Source of the DNA: Rhizobium sp. CC-YZS058
Lineage (GTDB): Bacteria; Pseudomonadota; Alphaproteobacteria; Rhizobiales; Rhizobiaceae
Direction: 5' to 3'
DNA length: 64,000 nt
Assembly (NCBI RefSeq): GCF_034720595.1
Contig: NZ_JAYESJ010000001.1
Span: forward strand, 1,700,001-1,764,000
Position 1 is the first letter of the stretch; each line of letters opens with the position of its first letter. Below are positions 8,558-16,913 of this stretch, piece after piece. The notes beneath the pieces are model-generated. The model saw only the letters and a program-made list of their open reading frames with translations, was not told where the DNA came from and searched no databases. A program made the position numbers and the translations under genes.

Positions 8558-9445
8558 TCAGCTCTTGGCCTTGTCAGCGGCTTCCAGCCGGGCGAGGAGC
8601 GAGGACGTGTCCCAGCGCTGGCCGCCCAGGGCCTGCACCTCTCCATAAAACTGGTCGACCAGCGCGGTAACCGGCAGGCGGGCGCCGTTGCGCCGCGCTT
8701 CCGAAAGCACGATGTCGAGGTCCTTGCGCATCCAGTCGACCGCGAAGCCGAAGTCGTAGCGCCCCTCGATCATCGTCTTGTGCCGGTTTTCCATCTGCCA
8801 GGAGCCGGCTGCCCCCTTGGAGATGACGCCCACCACCGCTTCCATGTCGAGCCCGGCGCGCTTGCCGAAATGCATGGCTTCGGACAGGCCCTGGACGAGA
8901 CCGGCAATGCAGATCTGGTTGACCATCTTGGTCAGCTGGCCGCTGCCGGCCGGGCCCATCAGCCCGACCATGCGCGCATAGGCCTCGATGACCGGCTTGG
9001 CCCGCTCATAGGCCGCCTCCTCGCCGCCGCACATCACGGTCAGCACGCCGTTTTCCGCGCCCGCCTGGCCACCGGAAACCGGCGCATCGATGAAATGCGC
9101 GCCGCGGGCCCGGGCGGCCGCGTCGAGCTCGCGCGCCACTTCGGCCGAGGCGGTGGTGTTGTCGATGAAGATCGCATCGGCGGAGAGCGTCTCGAAGGCG
9201 CCGTCGAGACCGGTCGTCACCGAGCGCAGGTCGTCGTCATTGCCGACGCAGGCGAAGACGAAATCGGCATCGCGCGCGGCCTCGGCCGGGGTTGCCGCCC
9301 TTCGGCCGCCATGCTCGGCCACCCAGGCCTCGGCCTTGGCGGCGGTGCGGTTGAAGACGGTCAGTTCATGGCCGCCCTTGACCTTCAGATGGCGCGCCAT
9401 GGGATAGCCCATGACACCGAGACCGATGAATGCGACACGTGCCAT
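8558..9445 (-). CDS. 3-hydroxyisobutyrate dehydrogenase / beta-hydroxyacid dehydrogenase family oxidoreductase
   Basis: Soluble NAD(P)-dependent enzyme of 295 residues, the usual family length. The Rossmann motif FIGLGVMGYPMARHL opens the protein; the substrate-binding FIDAPVSGGQAGAENG and the catalytic lysine region GQLTKMVNQICIAGLVQG are intact. Family members reduce or oxidise 3-hydroxyisobutyrate, tartronate semialdehyde, glyoxylate or succinic semialdehyde, and the exact substrate cannot be read from sequence alone. It converges with the Lrp-type regulator gene and stands alone otherwise. Confidence 0.88.
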   Translation of the reverse strand: MARVAFIGLGVMGYPMARHLKVKGGHELTVFNRTAAKAEAWVAEHGGRRAATPAEAARDADFVFACVGNDDDLRSVTTGLDGAFETLSADAIFIDNTTASAEVARELDAAARARGAHFIDAPVSGGQAGAENGVLTVMCGGEEAAYERAKPVIEAYARMVGLMGPAGSGQLTKMVNQICIAGLVQGLSEAMHFGKRAGLDMEAVVGVISKGAAGSWQMENRHKTMIEGRYDFGFAVDWMRKDLDIVLSEARRNGARLPVTALVDQFYGEVQALGGQRWDTSSLLARLEAADKAKS

Positions 9446-9544
9446 GCTTGGCTCCTCTTCTTCCGTCGCTGCTCACTGGCGCGACCGCGCGCGCTGGAAA
9501 ACCGGGTTCTGCCCCGCAGATGTGCGGAGCCAGGATAGGCAAAC

Positions 9545-10363
9545 TCAGCCGCGCAGCTTCGCGATGACCAGATGGCCGGGAATGGGCTGGCCTTCTTCGA
9601 GGCGGACGGTGATCTCGGTGAGGTCGACGAGGTCGAAGCCCGTCGCATCCAGACGAGCCCGCACATAGGCCTCCGAATGGGCGAAGCGCTGATGCGGGCC
9701 GACCATGAAGGGTCGGCCGGCAAAGGCGGCGTCGGTCAGGGTCTCGCTGGAGAAGACGAACAGGCCGCCCGGGCTCATCGTCTCGGCCGCCGCGAAGAAC
9801 AAAGGCTCGAGCGCGCCCAGATAGGGCAGCACATCGGTCGCGGTCACCAGATCGAACGGGCCGTCGTCATTGTCCTCGAGATAATCGACCGCCTCCGCCA
9901 CGTAGAGGCTGTCGTAGATCTCCTTCTCATGGGCGATCTCGACCATGTTTTCCGAAAGATCGACCCCGGTCCGGGTCTCGGTCATGTCGCTGAGCGCGCC
10001 GCCGGTCAGCCCCGTGCCGCAGCCGAGGTCGAGGAAGTTGCCGAAGGGGCCGAGCGAGAGCGCCTGCAGGCGCTGGCGCACCAGCATCGGCACCGAATAT
10101 TCGAGCTGCTCGACGAGGATCTCTTCGAAGGCATCGGCCTGCTGGTCGAAAAGGGTGGTGACATAGGCCTCCGGCGCGCGGTCGGGCGTCTCGCCGCGGC
10201 CCATCGAGGCAATGCGGACGGCGGCGCCGCCATGATCGTCCGGGTCGAGGGCCAGCACCTCTTCATAGGCCTTGACGGCCTCGTCCACCTTGCCGGCTTT
10301 TTCGAGCGCGAGAGCGCGGTTATAGGCCTCCGCGAGGGCCTCTTCATCGATCTTCTGGGTCAT
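9545..10363 (-). CDS. TPR-containing class I SAM-dependent methyltransferase
   Basis: Protein of 272 residues. An N-terminal TPR-like helical pair (YNRALALEKAGKVDEAVKAYEEVLALDPDD, about residues 14-43) precedes a Rossmann methyltransferase domain with SAM motif I LDLGCGTGLTGG (about 110-121) and an acidic residue at the end of the next strand (TGVDLSENM). The combination resembles a family of predicted TPR methyltransferases in Rhizobiales; the substrate is unknown. Its short acidic linkers suggest a soluble protein. It is divergent from the SDR gene. Confidence 0.82.
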   Translation of the reverse strand: MTQKIDEEALAEAYNRALALEKAGKVDEAVKAYEEVLALDPDDHGGAAVRIASMGRGETPDRAPEAYVTTLFDQQADAFEEILVEQLEYSVPMLVRQRLQALSLGPFGNFLDLGCGTGLTGGALSDMTETRTGVDLSENMVEIAHEKEIYDSLYVAEAVDYLEDNDDGPFDLVTATDVLPYLGALEPLFFAAAETMSPGGLFVFSSETLTDAAFAGRPFMVGPHQRFAHSEAYVRARLDATGFDLVDLTEITVRLEEGQPIPGHLVIAKLRG

Positions 10364-10504
10364 GCCGCCTTGTAGGACCCTCGGCCGCGCTTGGCAACGG
10401 CTGCGGCAGCCTCAGCACACGGCATGGACCAATCAGAAAAACGCATTTGCGCGGCGGGTCGCGGCCTGACTATGAGGGATCGTCAGACGAAGCGGGAGAG
10501 CATC

Positions 10505-11218
10505 ATGACGCAGACGACGGGCGACAAGGTCGCCATCATCACGGCCGGCGGATCCGGCATGGGCGCGGCGGCCGCGCGCAGGTTGGCGGGAGAAGGCTAC
10601 AAGGTCGCCATCCTTTCCTCGAGCGGCAAGGGCGAGGCGCTGGCAAAGGAACTGGGCGGCCTCGGCGTGACGGGGTCCAACCAGTCGAACGACGATCTGA
10701 AGCGTCTCGTCGACGCGGCGCATGAAGCCTGGGGACGCGTGGATGCGCTCATCAACTCCGCCGGCCACGGGCCGCGCGCGCCGGTGCTGGAGCTCTCCGA
10801 CGAGGACTGGCACAAGGGCATGGAGGTCTATTTCCTCAACGTCGTCCGCCCGACCCGGCTGGTCACGCCGCTGATGGTCGCACAGGGCGGCGGCAGCATC
10901 GTCAATATCTCGACCTATGCCACCTTCGAGCCCGATCCGCTCTTCCCCACCTCCGGCGTCTTCCGCTCCGGCCTTGCGGCCTTCACCAAGCTCTTCGCCG
11001 ACCGATACGCCGCCGACAATGTGCGCATGAACAATGTTCTGCCGGGCTTCATCGACAGTCTGCCGGAAACCGAGGAGCGCCGTGCCCGCATTCCCATGCA
11101 GCGCTACGGCACGGCGAAGGAGGTGGCCGAGCTGATTGTGCTGCTCGCCGGTCCGCGCGGCGGCTATATCACCGGGCAGAACATCCGCGTGGACGGCGGC
11201 ATCACCCGCTCGGTCTGA
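10505..11218 (+). CDS. SDR family oxidoreductase lacking the usual Tyr/Lys catalytic pair
   Basis: Protein of 237 residues. The start at 10505 is chosen because the Rossmann motif begins there at once (KVAIITAGGSGMGAA) and a GGGAGAG ribosome-binding site lies upstream. The cofactor motif, the NSAGHG loop and the conserved serine (VNISTYA) are present. The region that normally reads YxxxK is PTSGVFRSGLAAF, so in my alignment Ser replaces the catalytic Tyr and Arg replaces Lys. The C-terminal GQNIRVDGG is standard. It may be a divergent active subgroup or a non-catalytic SDR. Confidence 0.85.
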   Translation: MTQTTGDKVAIITAGGSGMGAAAARRLAGEGYKVAILSSSGKGEALAKELGGLGVTGSNQSNDDLKRLVDAAHEAWGRVDALINSAGHGPRAPVLELSDEDWHKGMEVYFLNVVRPTRLVTPLMVAQGGGSIVNISTYATFEPDPLFPTSGVFRSGLAAFTKLFADRYAADNVRMNNVLPGFIDSLPETEERRARIPMQRYGTAKEVAELIVLLAGPRGGYITGQNIRVDGGITRSV

Positions 11219-11239
11219 TGCCTCGCTTGAGCAGCGGGG

Positions 11240-11506
11240 TCAGTTGATGATGAACTCGCCCCGCAGCGCCTGCCAGTCGCTCGCCGAGATCAGCTTCCGG
11301 TGGACATAGCGAACCGAATGCAGCGGACCGTCGAGCGTCTCCTGCCAGAATTTGAGGAAGCTCTTCATCTCGGGGAAGTGGGGAGCGAGATCGTAATGCT
11401 GCCAGATGTAGGTCTGGAGGATCGTCGGCCGGTCGGGCAGGCGGTAGAGGATTTCCGCCGTCGTCAGCCCGTAACCCTTCAGCTGCAGTTCCATGTCCTG
11501 TGCCAT
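11240..11506 (-). CDS. usg: Usg-like family protein
   Basis: Small protein of 88 residues from the ATG at 11506 (MAQDMELQLKGYGLTTAEI). The motifs LKGYGLTTAEILYRLPD, TYIWQHYDLAP, FLKFWQ and GPLHSVRYVH identify the Usg-like family of alphaproteobacteria, whose function is not established; it was first noticed beside tryptophan-synthesis genes. A longer in-frame extension to 11632 exists but lacks family similarity. It converges with the SDR gene and lies downstream of the amino-acid permease genes on the same strand. Confidence 0.85.
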   Translation of the reverse strand: MAQDMELQLKGYGLTTAEILYRLPDRPTILQTYIWQHYDLAPHFPEMKSFLKFWQETLDGPLHSVRYVHRKLISASDWQALRGEFIIN

Positions 11507-11614
11507 GCGAGACCTCATCGTTGCTGAATGATGGTCCGTATGATTGAAGCGCCGATCTGGTGAATCAAGCGTTAATGACAGGGGTATGACGAAAAATATT
11601 GTGCGATAACAGAT

Positions 11615-11648
11615 GCTTGGCAGCAGCTTCATGGGAGTGCTGCCAAGC
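11615..11648 (-). terminator. Hairpin at the end of the amino-acid permease genes
   Basis: Perfect 11-bp inverted repeat GCTTGGCAGCA (11615-11625) and TGCTGCCAAGC (11638-11648) with a 12-base loop, 15 bases downstream of the last permease stop. On the minus strand it is followed by ATCTGTTAT rather than a T run, so termination efficiency is uncertain. Confidence 0.5.
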
Positions 11649-11663
11649 GGCGCCGGATCGGCG

Positions 11664-12524
11664 CTACCGCTTCAGATGCCGCGTCAGCCGCAGTTCCAGC
11701 CAGGCCCAGACATTGCGCAGCAGTTCCACCATCATCAGATAGAGCACCGCGGCCCAGAGATACATCTGGTAGTCGAAGGTGCGGGAGAAGGCACGGCGGG
11801 TTTCGCCCATCAGATCGAAGACCGTGACGATCGCGACGATGGCAGACCCCTTGATCATCAGGATGATCTCGTTGCCATAGGGGCGCAGCGCCACGATCAT
11901 CGCCTGCGGCAGGATGACCTTGAAGAAGGCGATTCGCTGCGGCAGGCCGAGGGCGGCGGCCCCTTCTCGCTGGCCGCGCGGCACGCTTTCGATCGCGCCG
12001 CGCAGGATCTCGGCCTGGTAGGCGGCCGTGTTGAGCGTAAAGGCGAACAGCGCGCAATTCCAGGCATCGCGGAAGAACCACCAGAGCCCCAGATCCTGCA
12101 GCTGCGGGCGGAAGCTGCCGAGGCCGTAATAGATCAGGAACAGCTGCATGATCAGCGGCGTGCCGCGGAAGGCGTAGACATAGAGATAGGCCGCCCCTGC
12201 GGCGAGCCTGTTCTTCGCCATCCGGCCGGCGGCGATCGGCAGCGAGAGGAGGGCGCCGATCGAGATCGAGGCGGCGACGAGGCCGAGTGTCACGCCGAGG
12301 CCGGAGAGGAGGCGTGGGCCATAGGTGGCGAATTTGGCCGGGTCCCAGCCCTCGACCACCATGAGAACCATGCCGATGCCGGCGGCAAGCCAGATGCCGA
12401 GCACAATGCGCCCTGCAAGCCGCGCCAGCGTATAGGGCTTGGCGGCAGCCGGCGGCGGGGCCTGCGGCGGGATCAGTCCATCGGCGCCGATCGCCGGTGG
12501 CGGAGCGGTGGTTTCGAGGCTCAT
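11664..12524 (-). CDS. Amino-acid ABC transporter permease (HisM/OccM type)
   Basis: Inner-membrane permease of 286 residues. The start at 12524 overlaps the stop of the upstream permease gene by four bases (ATGA). After a Pro/Ala-rich cytoplasmic tail of about 28 residues come several membrane helices and the coupling-loop motif EGAAALGLPQRIAFFKVILPQA, typical of polar amino-acid permeases. FRGTPLIMQLFLIYYG is the usual signature of this permease subfamily. With the next gene and the upstream binding protein it should import basic amino acids or opine-like compounds. No ATPase gene accompanies it. Confidence 0.9.
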   Translation of the reverse strand: MSLETTAPPPAIGADGLIPPQAPPPAAAKPYTLARLAGRIVLGIWLAAGIGMVLMVVEGWDPAKFATYGPRLLSGLGVTLGLVAASISIGALLSLPIAAGRMAKNRLAAGAAYLYVYAFRGTPLIMQLFLIYYGLGSFRPQLQDLGLWWFFRDAWNCALFAFTLNTAAYQAEILRGAIESVPRGQREGAAALGLPQRIAFFKVILPQAMIVALRPYGNEIILMIKGSAIVAIVTVFDLMGETRRAFSRTFDYQMYLWAAVLYLMMVELLRNVWAWLELRLTRHLKR

Positions 12525-13333
12525 CGGGCCACCTCCGAACGGCGCGCCCAGCGCTCGACCAGCTTGATCACGAAGGAGGAGGCAAGCGCCAGAACGAGGA
12601 ACAGCAGGCAGGCGAGCCCGAAGAATTCGAAGGCCTGTTTGCTGACGCGGGCGGCGATGCCGGTCTGGCGCAGAATGTCTGGCAGGCCGATGACCGAGAC
12701 GAGCGCGGTATCCTTCAACAGCGCCATCCACAGATTGCCGAGGCCGGGCAGGGCGATGCGGATCAACTGGGGCAGGATGACGAGCCGCATGGTCTTGCGG
12801 CGTCGCAGACCCAGCGCATCGCCGGCCTCATACTGGCCGCGCGGAATCGCCTTGAAGGCGGATTCGAGCACTTCGGCGCAATAGGCCGAAAAGACGACGC
12901 CGAGCGCGATCATGCCGGCAAAGAAGGCATTGATTTCCACCGGGCCGCCATAGCCGACCAGCGCCAGCACCCTTTGTGCCAGGATCTGCAGGCCGTAATA
13001 GACGATGAACAGCGTCAGGAGTTCCGGCAGGCCGCGGAAGATGGTCGAGTAGATATTGGCTGCCAGCCTCAGCGAGGGTTCCTCCGACTGACGGGCCAGC
13101 GCCAGCATGAAGCCGAAGAACAGGCCGACCGGCAGGGTGGCGATCGCCAGCGAGGCGGTGACCAGAAAGCCGTAGCCCACTTCGTCGCCCCAGCCCGCGT
13201 CGCCGCAGGCCAGCAGGCTTTGCCCCGCAAACAGCCGGAACAGACCGACAGGTCCGCACCATGGATCGATGATGGCCCCCACCGTGGAAACGGCGGAGGA
13301 AAGCGCGGCGAATAATCCGCTCATGAGATGCAC
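12521..13333 (-). CDS. Amino-acid ABC transporter permease (HisQ/OccQ type)
   Basis: Inner-membrane permease of 270 residues, partner of the following HisM-type protein. It contains the subfamily signature FRGLPELLTLFIVYYGLQ and the coupling loop YEAGDALGLRRRKTMRLVILPQ. A periplasmic stretch holding two cysteines (CGDAGW region and PWCG) lies near residues 23-45. It is separated from the binding-protein gene by about 230 bases that contain a terminator-like hairpin, and overlaps the next permease gene. Confidence 0.9.
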   Translation of the reverse strand: MHLMSGLFAALSSAVSTVGAIIDPWCGPVGLFRLFAGQSLLACGDAGWGDEVGYGFLVTASLAIATLPVGLFFGFMLALARQSEEPSLRLAANIYSTIFRGLPELLTLFIVYYGLQILAQRVLALVGYGGPVEINAFFAGMIALGVVFSAYCAEVLESAFKAIPRGQYEAGDALGLRRRKTMRLVILPQLIRIALPGLGNLWMALLKDTALVSVIGLPDILRQTGIAARVSKQAFEFFGLACLLFLVLALASSFVIKLVERWARRSEVAR

Positions 13334-13523
13334 GGTCCCCTCGAGGCGTTTCTCAAACGGACGCCCCTTCTCGATGGCTTCAAGTTTTGGGACAAAAGCC
13401 GGCCGAGGGCAAGGCTCTGTTTACACTGCACACAGATGAGGCATCTGCACCCTGAGCAGCATGCCAGCGAGAGGCCCTTCGTTGCCCTAAGTCTCCGGCG
13501 TTGAGCTGACGTCAGGCCGCAGG

Positions 13524-13555
13524 AAAATGCCAGGCGACCGGTGAGCCGCCTGGCA
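13524..13555 (-). terminator. Terminator-like hairpin between binding-protein and permease genes
   Basis: Perfect 9-bp inverted repeat TGCCAGGCG (13528-13536) and CGCCTGGCA (13547-13555) with a 10-base loop. On the minus strand it starts 9 bases after the binding-protein stop and is followed by TTTT, so it looks like an intrinsic terminator. Because the permeases lie downstream on the same strand, partial read-through would give more binding protein than permease. The remaining bases up to the permease start (13334-13523) show no gene. Confidence 0.7.
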
Positions 13556-13564
13556 ATTTACGCC

Positions 13565-14347
13565 TTAGCCGCCGTAGACGTCGAAGGTGAAGTACTTGTC
13601 CTGGATCTTCTTGTATTCGCCGTTGTCGCGGATCGCCTTGATCGCGGCGTTGAACTTCTCGCGCAGCGCGTCGTCGCCCTTGCGCAGCGCGATGCCGGCG
13701 CCTTCGCCGTTGATCTTCGGGTCGATCGGCAGCGTGCCGAGCAGCTTGCAGCAGGCGCCGTCGGCGGTCTTCAGCCATTCCGAGAGAACGACGACATCGT
13801 CGATCACCGCGTCGATGCGGCCGTTGACGATGTCGAGCTTGTATTCGTCGGCGGTCGGATAGAGCTTGACCTCGGCGCCCTTCATATGGGCCTCGGCATA
13901 GTTGGAATGGGTGGTGGAGCCCTGCGCGCCGAGCGTCTTGCCCTCCAGCGCTTCCGGCGTTGCGGCCGTGATGTCGCTGTCCTTCGGCACGGCGATGGCC
14001 GGCGGGGTGTTGTAGTATTTGTTGGTGAAGTCGACCTTCTCCTTGCGCTCGGCCGTGATCGACATGGAGGCGATGATTGCGTCGAACTTCTTGGCCTCGA
14101 GCGCCGGGATGATGCCGTCCCAATCCTGGGTGACGAAGCTGCACTCCGCCTTCATCTCGACGCAGAGCGCCTTGGCGATGTCGATGTCGAAGCCGGTCAG
14201 CGAGCCGTCCTGTTCCAGCACGTTGAAGGGCGGGTAGGCGCCTTCCGTACCGATGACGACCTTTTCACCATCTGCCAGCGCCGCACCGGCGGCCAGCGAG
14301 AAGACGGCGGCGGCCGCGGCGGTCATGAAATGTTTCCGGGTGAACAT
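13565..14347 (-). CDS. Basic amino-acid ABC transporter substrate-binding protein (ArgT/HisJ/OccT type)
   Basis: Periplasmic protein of 260 residues with a signal peptide (about 1-25, ending AGAALA). The lobe motifs IGTEGAYPPFNVLEQDGSLTGFDIDIAKALC, MSITAERKEKVDFT and GRIDAVIDD are characteristic of lysine/arginine/ornithine-, histidine- and octopine-binding proteins. The pair of cysteines in GACCKLL resembles the disulfide loop of this subfamily. Exact specificity is not predictable. It is followed by a terminator-like hairpin and then two permease genes. Confidence 0.9.
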   Translation of the reverse strand: MFTRKHFMTAAAAAVFSLAAGAALADGEKVVIGTEGAYPPFNVLEQDGSLTGFDIDIAKALCVEMKAECSFVTQDWDGIIPALEAKKFDAIIASMSITAERKEKVDFTNKYYNTPPAIAVPKDSDITAATPEALEGKTLGAQGSTTHSNYAEAHMKGAEVKLYPTADEYKLDIVNGRIDAVIDDVVVLSEWLKTADGACCKLLGTLPIDPKINGEGAGIALRKGDDALREKFNAAIKAIRDNGEYKKIQDKYFTFDVYGG

Positions 14348-14702
14348 GGAGATCCTCTCTGTTGGCGGACGGGCGGCCTGCCATTGCTTCGGCAGTTTCG
14401 ATCAATCGCTCCGTCCTTGGGCCGGCGGCCAGTGCCGGCTTGCCAGGATTAATCCGACTGTCCGTCGCAAATGCAACAGGAAAAGCGCTGCTTTACCAAA
14501 AGACGATGCTCACCTTTCCGAACCGCCCGCTGCGCCTATCTGTCGCGCATGAACGCGGCATTCATCGCCGATTCAGGTCGGCGCTGCTAGCTCAGTAAGG
14601 CTTAAGGCACCGATCGCGACGGTGCCGACTGCGACGTTCTCAAAGGATCCGGTCTCGGCCGGGGACGATAACGAAATAAGCCTCTCCAGGAGGAGATGAC
14701 CC
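14348..14702. other. Intergenic region between divergent genes
   Basis: No convincing gene is seen. The left part carries a candidate promoter for the binding-protein gene on the minus strand. The right part carries a 7-bp inverted repeat (GGCACCG 14606-14612, CGGTGCC 14620-14626) in the probable leader of the OmpA-family gene, and a strong ribosome-binding site AGGAGGAG (14688-14695) seven bases before its ATG. I see no recognisable riboswitch or small RNA. Confidence 0.5.
14448..14476 (-). promoter_or_regulatory. Candidate sigma-70 promoter of the basic amino-acid binding-protein gene
   Basis: On the minus strand TTGCAT (14476-14471) and ATTAAT (14453-14448) are spaced by 17 bases. The transcript would start near 14440, leaving a leader of about 90 bases. 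It matches four or five of six consensus bases at each element, and is the best candidate in this interval. Confidence 0.4.
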
Positions 14703-16889
14703 ATGACCATTCGTTCAAAACTTTTCGCGACAGTCGCGCTGCCCGTGCTTTCGGCCACGATCGGCCTGCAGCCGGCGCTGGCGGAAGTCCAGTACCAGCC
14801 ATTTCAGATTGCCCAGGCCGAAGTTGATCCAGGTGCCGCCGATGGCGGTGGCGCCAGCGAAGAAGAGCTCTTGAAGAAGCGCCGCGCCGAACGCCGCGCC
14901 CAGCGCGAACAGCAGGGTGAGCAGGAGCAGTCGGGCGACGATGCCGCCAAGCCGAGCCGCGAAGAGCGGATCAAGGCGCGCGAAGAGCGCCGTCGTCAGC
15001 AGGAGCAGAATGCCGACCAGGGCGGCAACGACCAGAAGCCTGCCGGCGACGATGCCGCCAAGCCGAGCCGCGAAGAGCGGATCAAGGCGCGTGAAGAGCG
15101 CCGCCGCCAGCAGGAGCAGAATGCCGACCAGGGCGGCAACGACCAGAAGCCGGCCGCTGCCGATGACGGCGCTGCCAAGCCGAGCCGCGAAGAGCGGATC
15201 AAGGCGCGCGAAGAGCGCCGCCGCCAGCAGGAGCAGAATGCCGACCAGGGCGGCAATGACCAGAAACCGGCCGCCGCCGATGACGGCGCCGCACAACAGA
15301 GCCGCGAAGAGCGGATCAAGGCGCGCGAAGAGCGCCGCCGCCAGCAGCAGCAGAACGCCGGCCAGGACGGCGTCGGCGAAGGCGCTGACGATGCGGCCAA
15401 GAGCCGCGAAGAGCGGATCAAGGCCCGCGAAGAGCGGCGTCGTCAGCAGGAGCAGTCTGGTCAGGGCGGCGTTGGTGCAGGGACTGCCGATAAGGCGGCG
15501 CCGGCAGACGCAGCGGCACCGGCCGAAGGCCAGAGCCGCGAAGAACGCCTGAAGGCCCGCGAAGAGCGCATCAAGGCGCGCGAAGAGCGTCGTCGCCAGC
15601 AGCAGCAGGACGGCGTCGGCTTCGATTCCGCGCCGGCCGACGACAGCGCGCAGGACCGTCGGCGCGACCGCAAGCCGATCGCCGACAAGCGCACGCGGGA
15701 AGAAAAGGAACAGCTCGCCCGTGATCCGTCGAAGAGCGACGACACGGTCGTCCTTCCGGTGGAAAATGGCGCCGCCGTTCTCGACAGCGACAAGGATGCC
15801 GACAATCGCGGTGGCCAGGACGCGCGCGAACGTCGTCGTGCGGAACGCATCAAGGCCCGCGAAGAGCGCCGCCAGGCTGCACCGACGAGCGACGCCGAAG
15901 CCCAGTCCGAGCTGCGAGAGCGCCGTCCGTCGCGTGACGAACTGCGCGCCGCCATCGAGGAACGCGGAACGCGTATCGACCGCGTGCCGGAATATGATGC
16001 GCAGGACTTCATCGAAGGCTTTGGCGACCGCCGTCGTCCGCGCATCGAGGAAGGGCGCAACAACCGAATCGTTCTCGATTTCGGCGACGAAGTGGTGGTG
16101 CGTGGCGACGACCGTCCGCGCCTGCGCCGCGACGCCCGCGACAGCTATTATGAAGAGCTGGGCGGTGGCCGCACGCGCGAAGTCATCGAACGGGCCAATG
16201 GCGTCCGCGTCGTCACGATCTACAACCGCTATGGCGACATCGTCCAGCGCTCGCGCATCAACCCCGATGGCCGCGAAGTGCTGATGGTCTACGCGCCCGA
16301 CGTGGACGGGGGCGATCGCCCGCCGGTCTACGACGTCGGCGAGGACCTGCCGCCCATGCGCCTGACGGTGCCGGTCGAAGACTACATCATCGACACCTCC
16401 ACGGAGCCGGATCGCGACTATTACGCCTTCCTTTCCGAGCCGCCGGTCGAGCGCGTCGAGCGGACCTACTCGATCGACGAAGTCCGCAACTCCGCCCGCC
16501 TGCGTGACAAGGTGCGCCGTGTCGACCTCGATACGCTGACCTTCGCCACCGGCAGCGCCGAGGTGCCGCAGTCCCAGACGGAAACGTTGCGCCGTGTTGC
16601 CGACGCGATGCTCGAGGTGATCGACAAGGATCCGGGCGAGACGTTCCTGATCGAAGGGCATACGGACGCCGTCGGCTCCGATCAGTCCAACCTGATCCTG
16701 TCGGATGAGCGCGCGGAATCGGTGGCCTCGCTGCTGACCGATATCTACGAGATCCCGCCGGAAAACCTGGTCACCCAGGGCTATGGCGAGCGCTTCCTCA
16801 AGGTGCGCACGGACGGTCCCGAGCAGGAAAACCGCCGCGTCACCATCCGCCGCGTCACCCCGCTGGTGCGCCCGGTGGCCGAAAAGTAA
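14703..16889 (+). CDS. OmpA-family outer-membrane/peptidoglycan-binding protein with long charged repeats
   Basis: Protein of 728 residues. A signal peptide (residues 1-27, ending PALA) is followed by a very hydrophilic region with six copies of a module starting SREERxKAREER (residues about 85-300), separated by Gln/Asn/Gly-rich linkers. A less regular charged region follows, then a middle domain rich in RIDRVPEYDAQDFIEGFGDR-type sequence. A C-terminal OmpA-like domain lies at about 600-722; NLILSDERAESV supplies the Asp and Arg that bind diaminopimelate. Such proteins tether the outer layer to peptidoglycan. The repeats probably form a long helical or coiled spacer through the periplasm. 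Strong ribosome-binding site and terminator suggest a monocistronic gene. Confidence 0.85.
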   Translation: MTIRSKLFATVALPVLSATIGLQPALAEVQYQPFQIAQAEVDPGAADGGGASEEELLKKRRAERRAQREQQGEQEQSGDDAAKPSREERIKAREERRRQQEQNADQGGNDQKPAGDDAAKPSREERIKAREERRRQQEQNADQGGNDQKPAAADDGAAKPSREERIKAREERRRQQEQNADQGGNDQKPAAADDGAAQQSREERIKAREERRRQQQQNAGQDGVGEGADDAAKSREERIKAREERRRQQEQSGQGGVGAGTADKAAPADAAAPAEGQSREERLKAREERIKAREERRRQQQQDGVGFDSAPADDSAQDRRRDRKPIADKRTREEKEQLARDPSKSDDTVVLPVENGAAVLDSDKDADNRGGQDARERRRAERIKAREERRQAAPTSDAEAQSELRERRPSRDELRAAIEERGTRIDRVPEYDAQDFIEGFGDRRRPRIEEGRNNRIVLDFGDEVVVRGDDRPRLRRDARDSYYEELGGGRTREVIERANGVRVVTIYNRYGDIVQRSRINPDGREVLMVYAPDVDGGDRPPVYDVGEDLPPMRLTVPVEDYIIDTSTEPDRDYYAFLSEPPVERVERTYSIDEVRNSARLRDKVRRVDLDTLTFATGSAEVPQSQTETLRRVADAMLEVIDKDPGETFLIEGHTDAVGSDQSNLILSDERAESVASLLTDIYEIPPENLVTQGYGERFLKVRTDGPEQENRRVTIRRVTPLVRPVAEK
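14955..15600 (+). repeat. Tandem repeat array inside the OmpA-family gene
   Basis: Six units begin with AGCCGCGAAGA at 14955, 15066, 15183, 15300, 15402 and 15534, giving spacings of 111, 117, 117, 102 and 132 bases, all multiples of three. The first three units are nearly identical over their whole length, including linker codons; later units share the SREERIKAREERRRQQ-coding half only. The pattern suggests recent in-frame duplication and a site where copy number may vary between strains. Confidence 0.9.
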
Positions 16890-16913
16890 GCATCAGGCGT
16901 TCAACAAAGAAAG

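Noticed and set aside
14606..14626. GGCACCG/CGGTGCC inverted repeat read as a sigma-54 or specific operator site
   Set aside because: The spacing and bases do not match a known promoter class; kept only as a possible leader hairpin in the intergenic description.
14715..16661. 648-residue minus-strand open frame opposite the OmpA-family gene
   Set aside because: It mirrors the repeats of the sense gene and has no ribosome-binding site or independent motif; the sense protein has signal peptide and OmpA domain.
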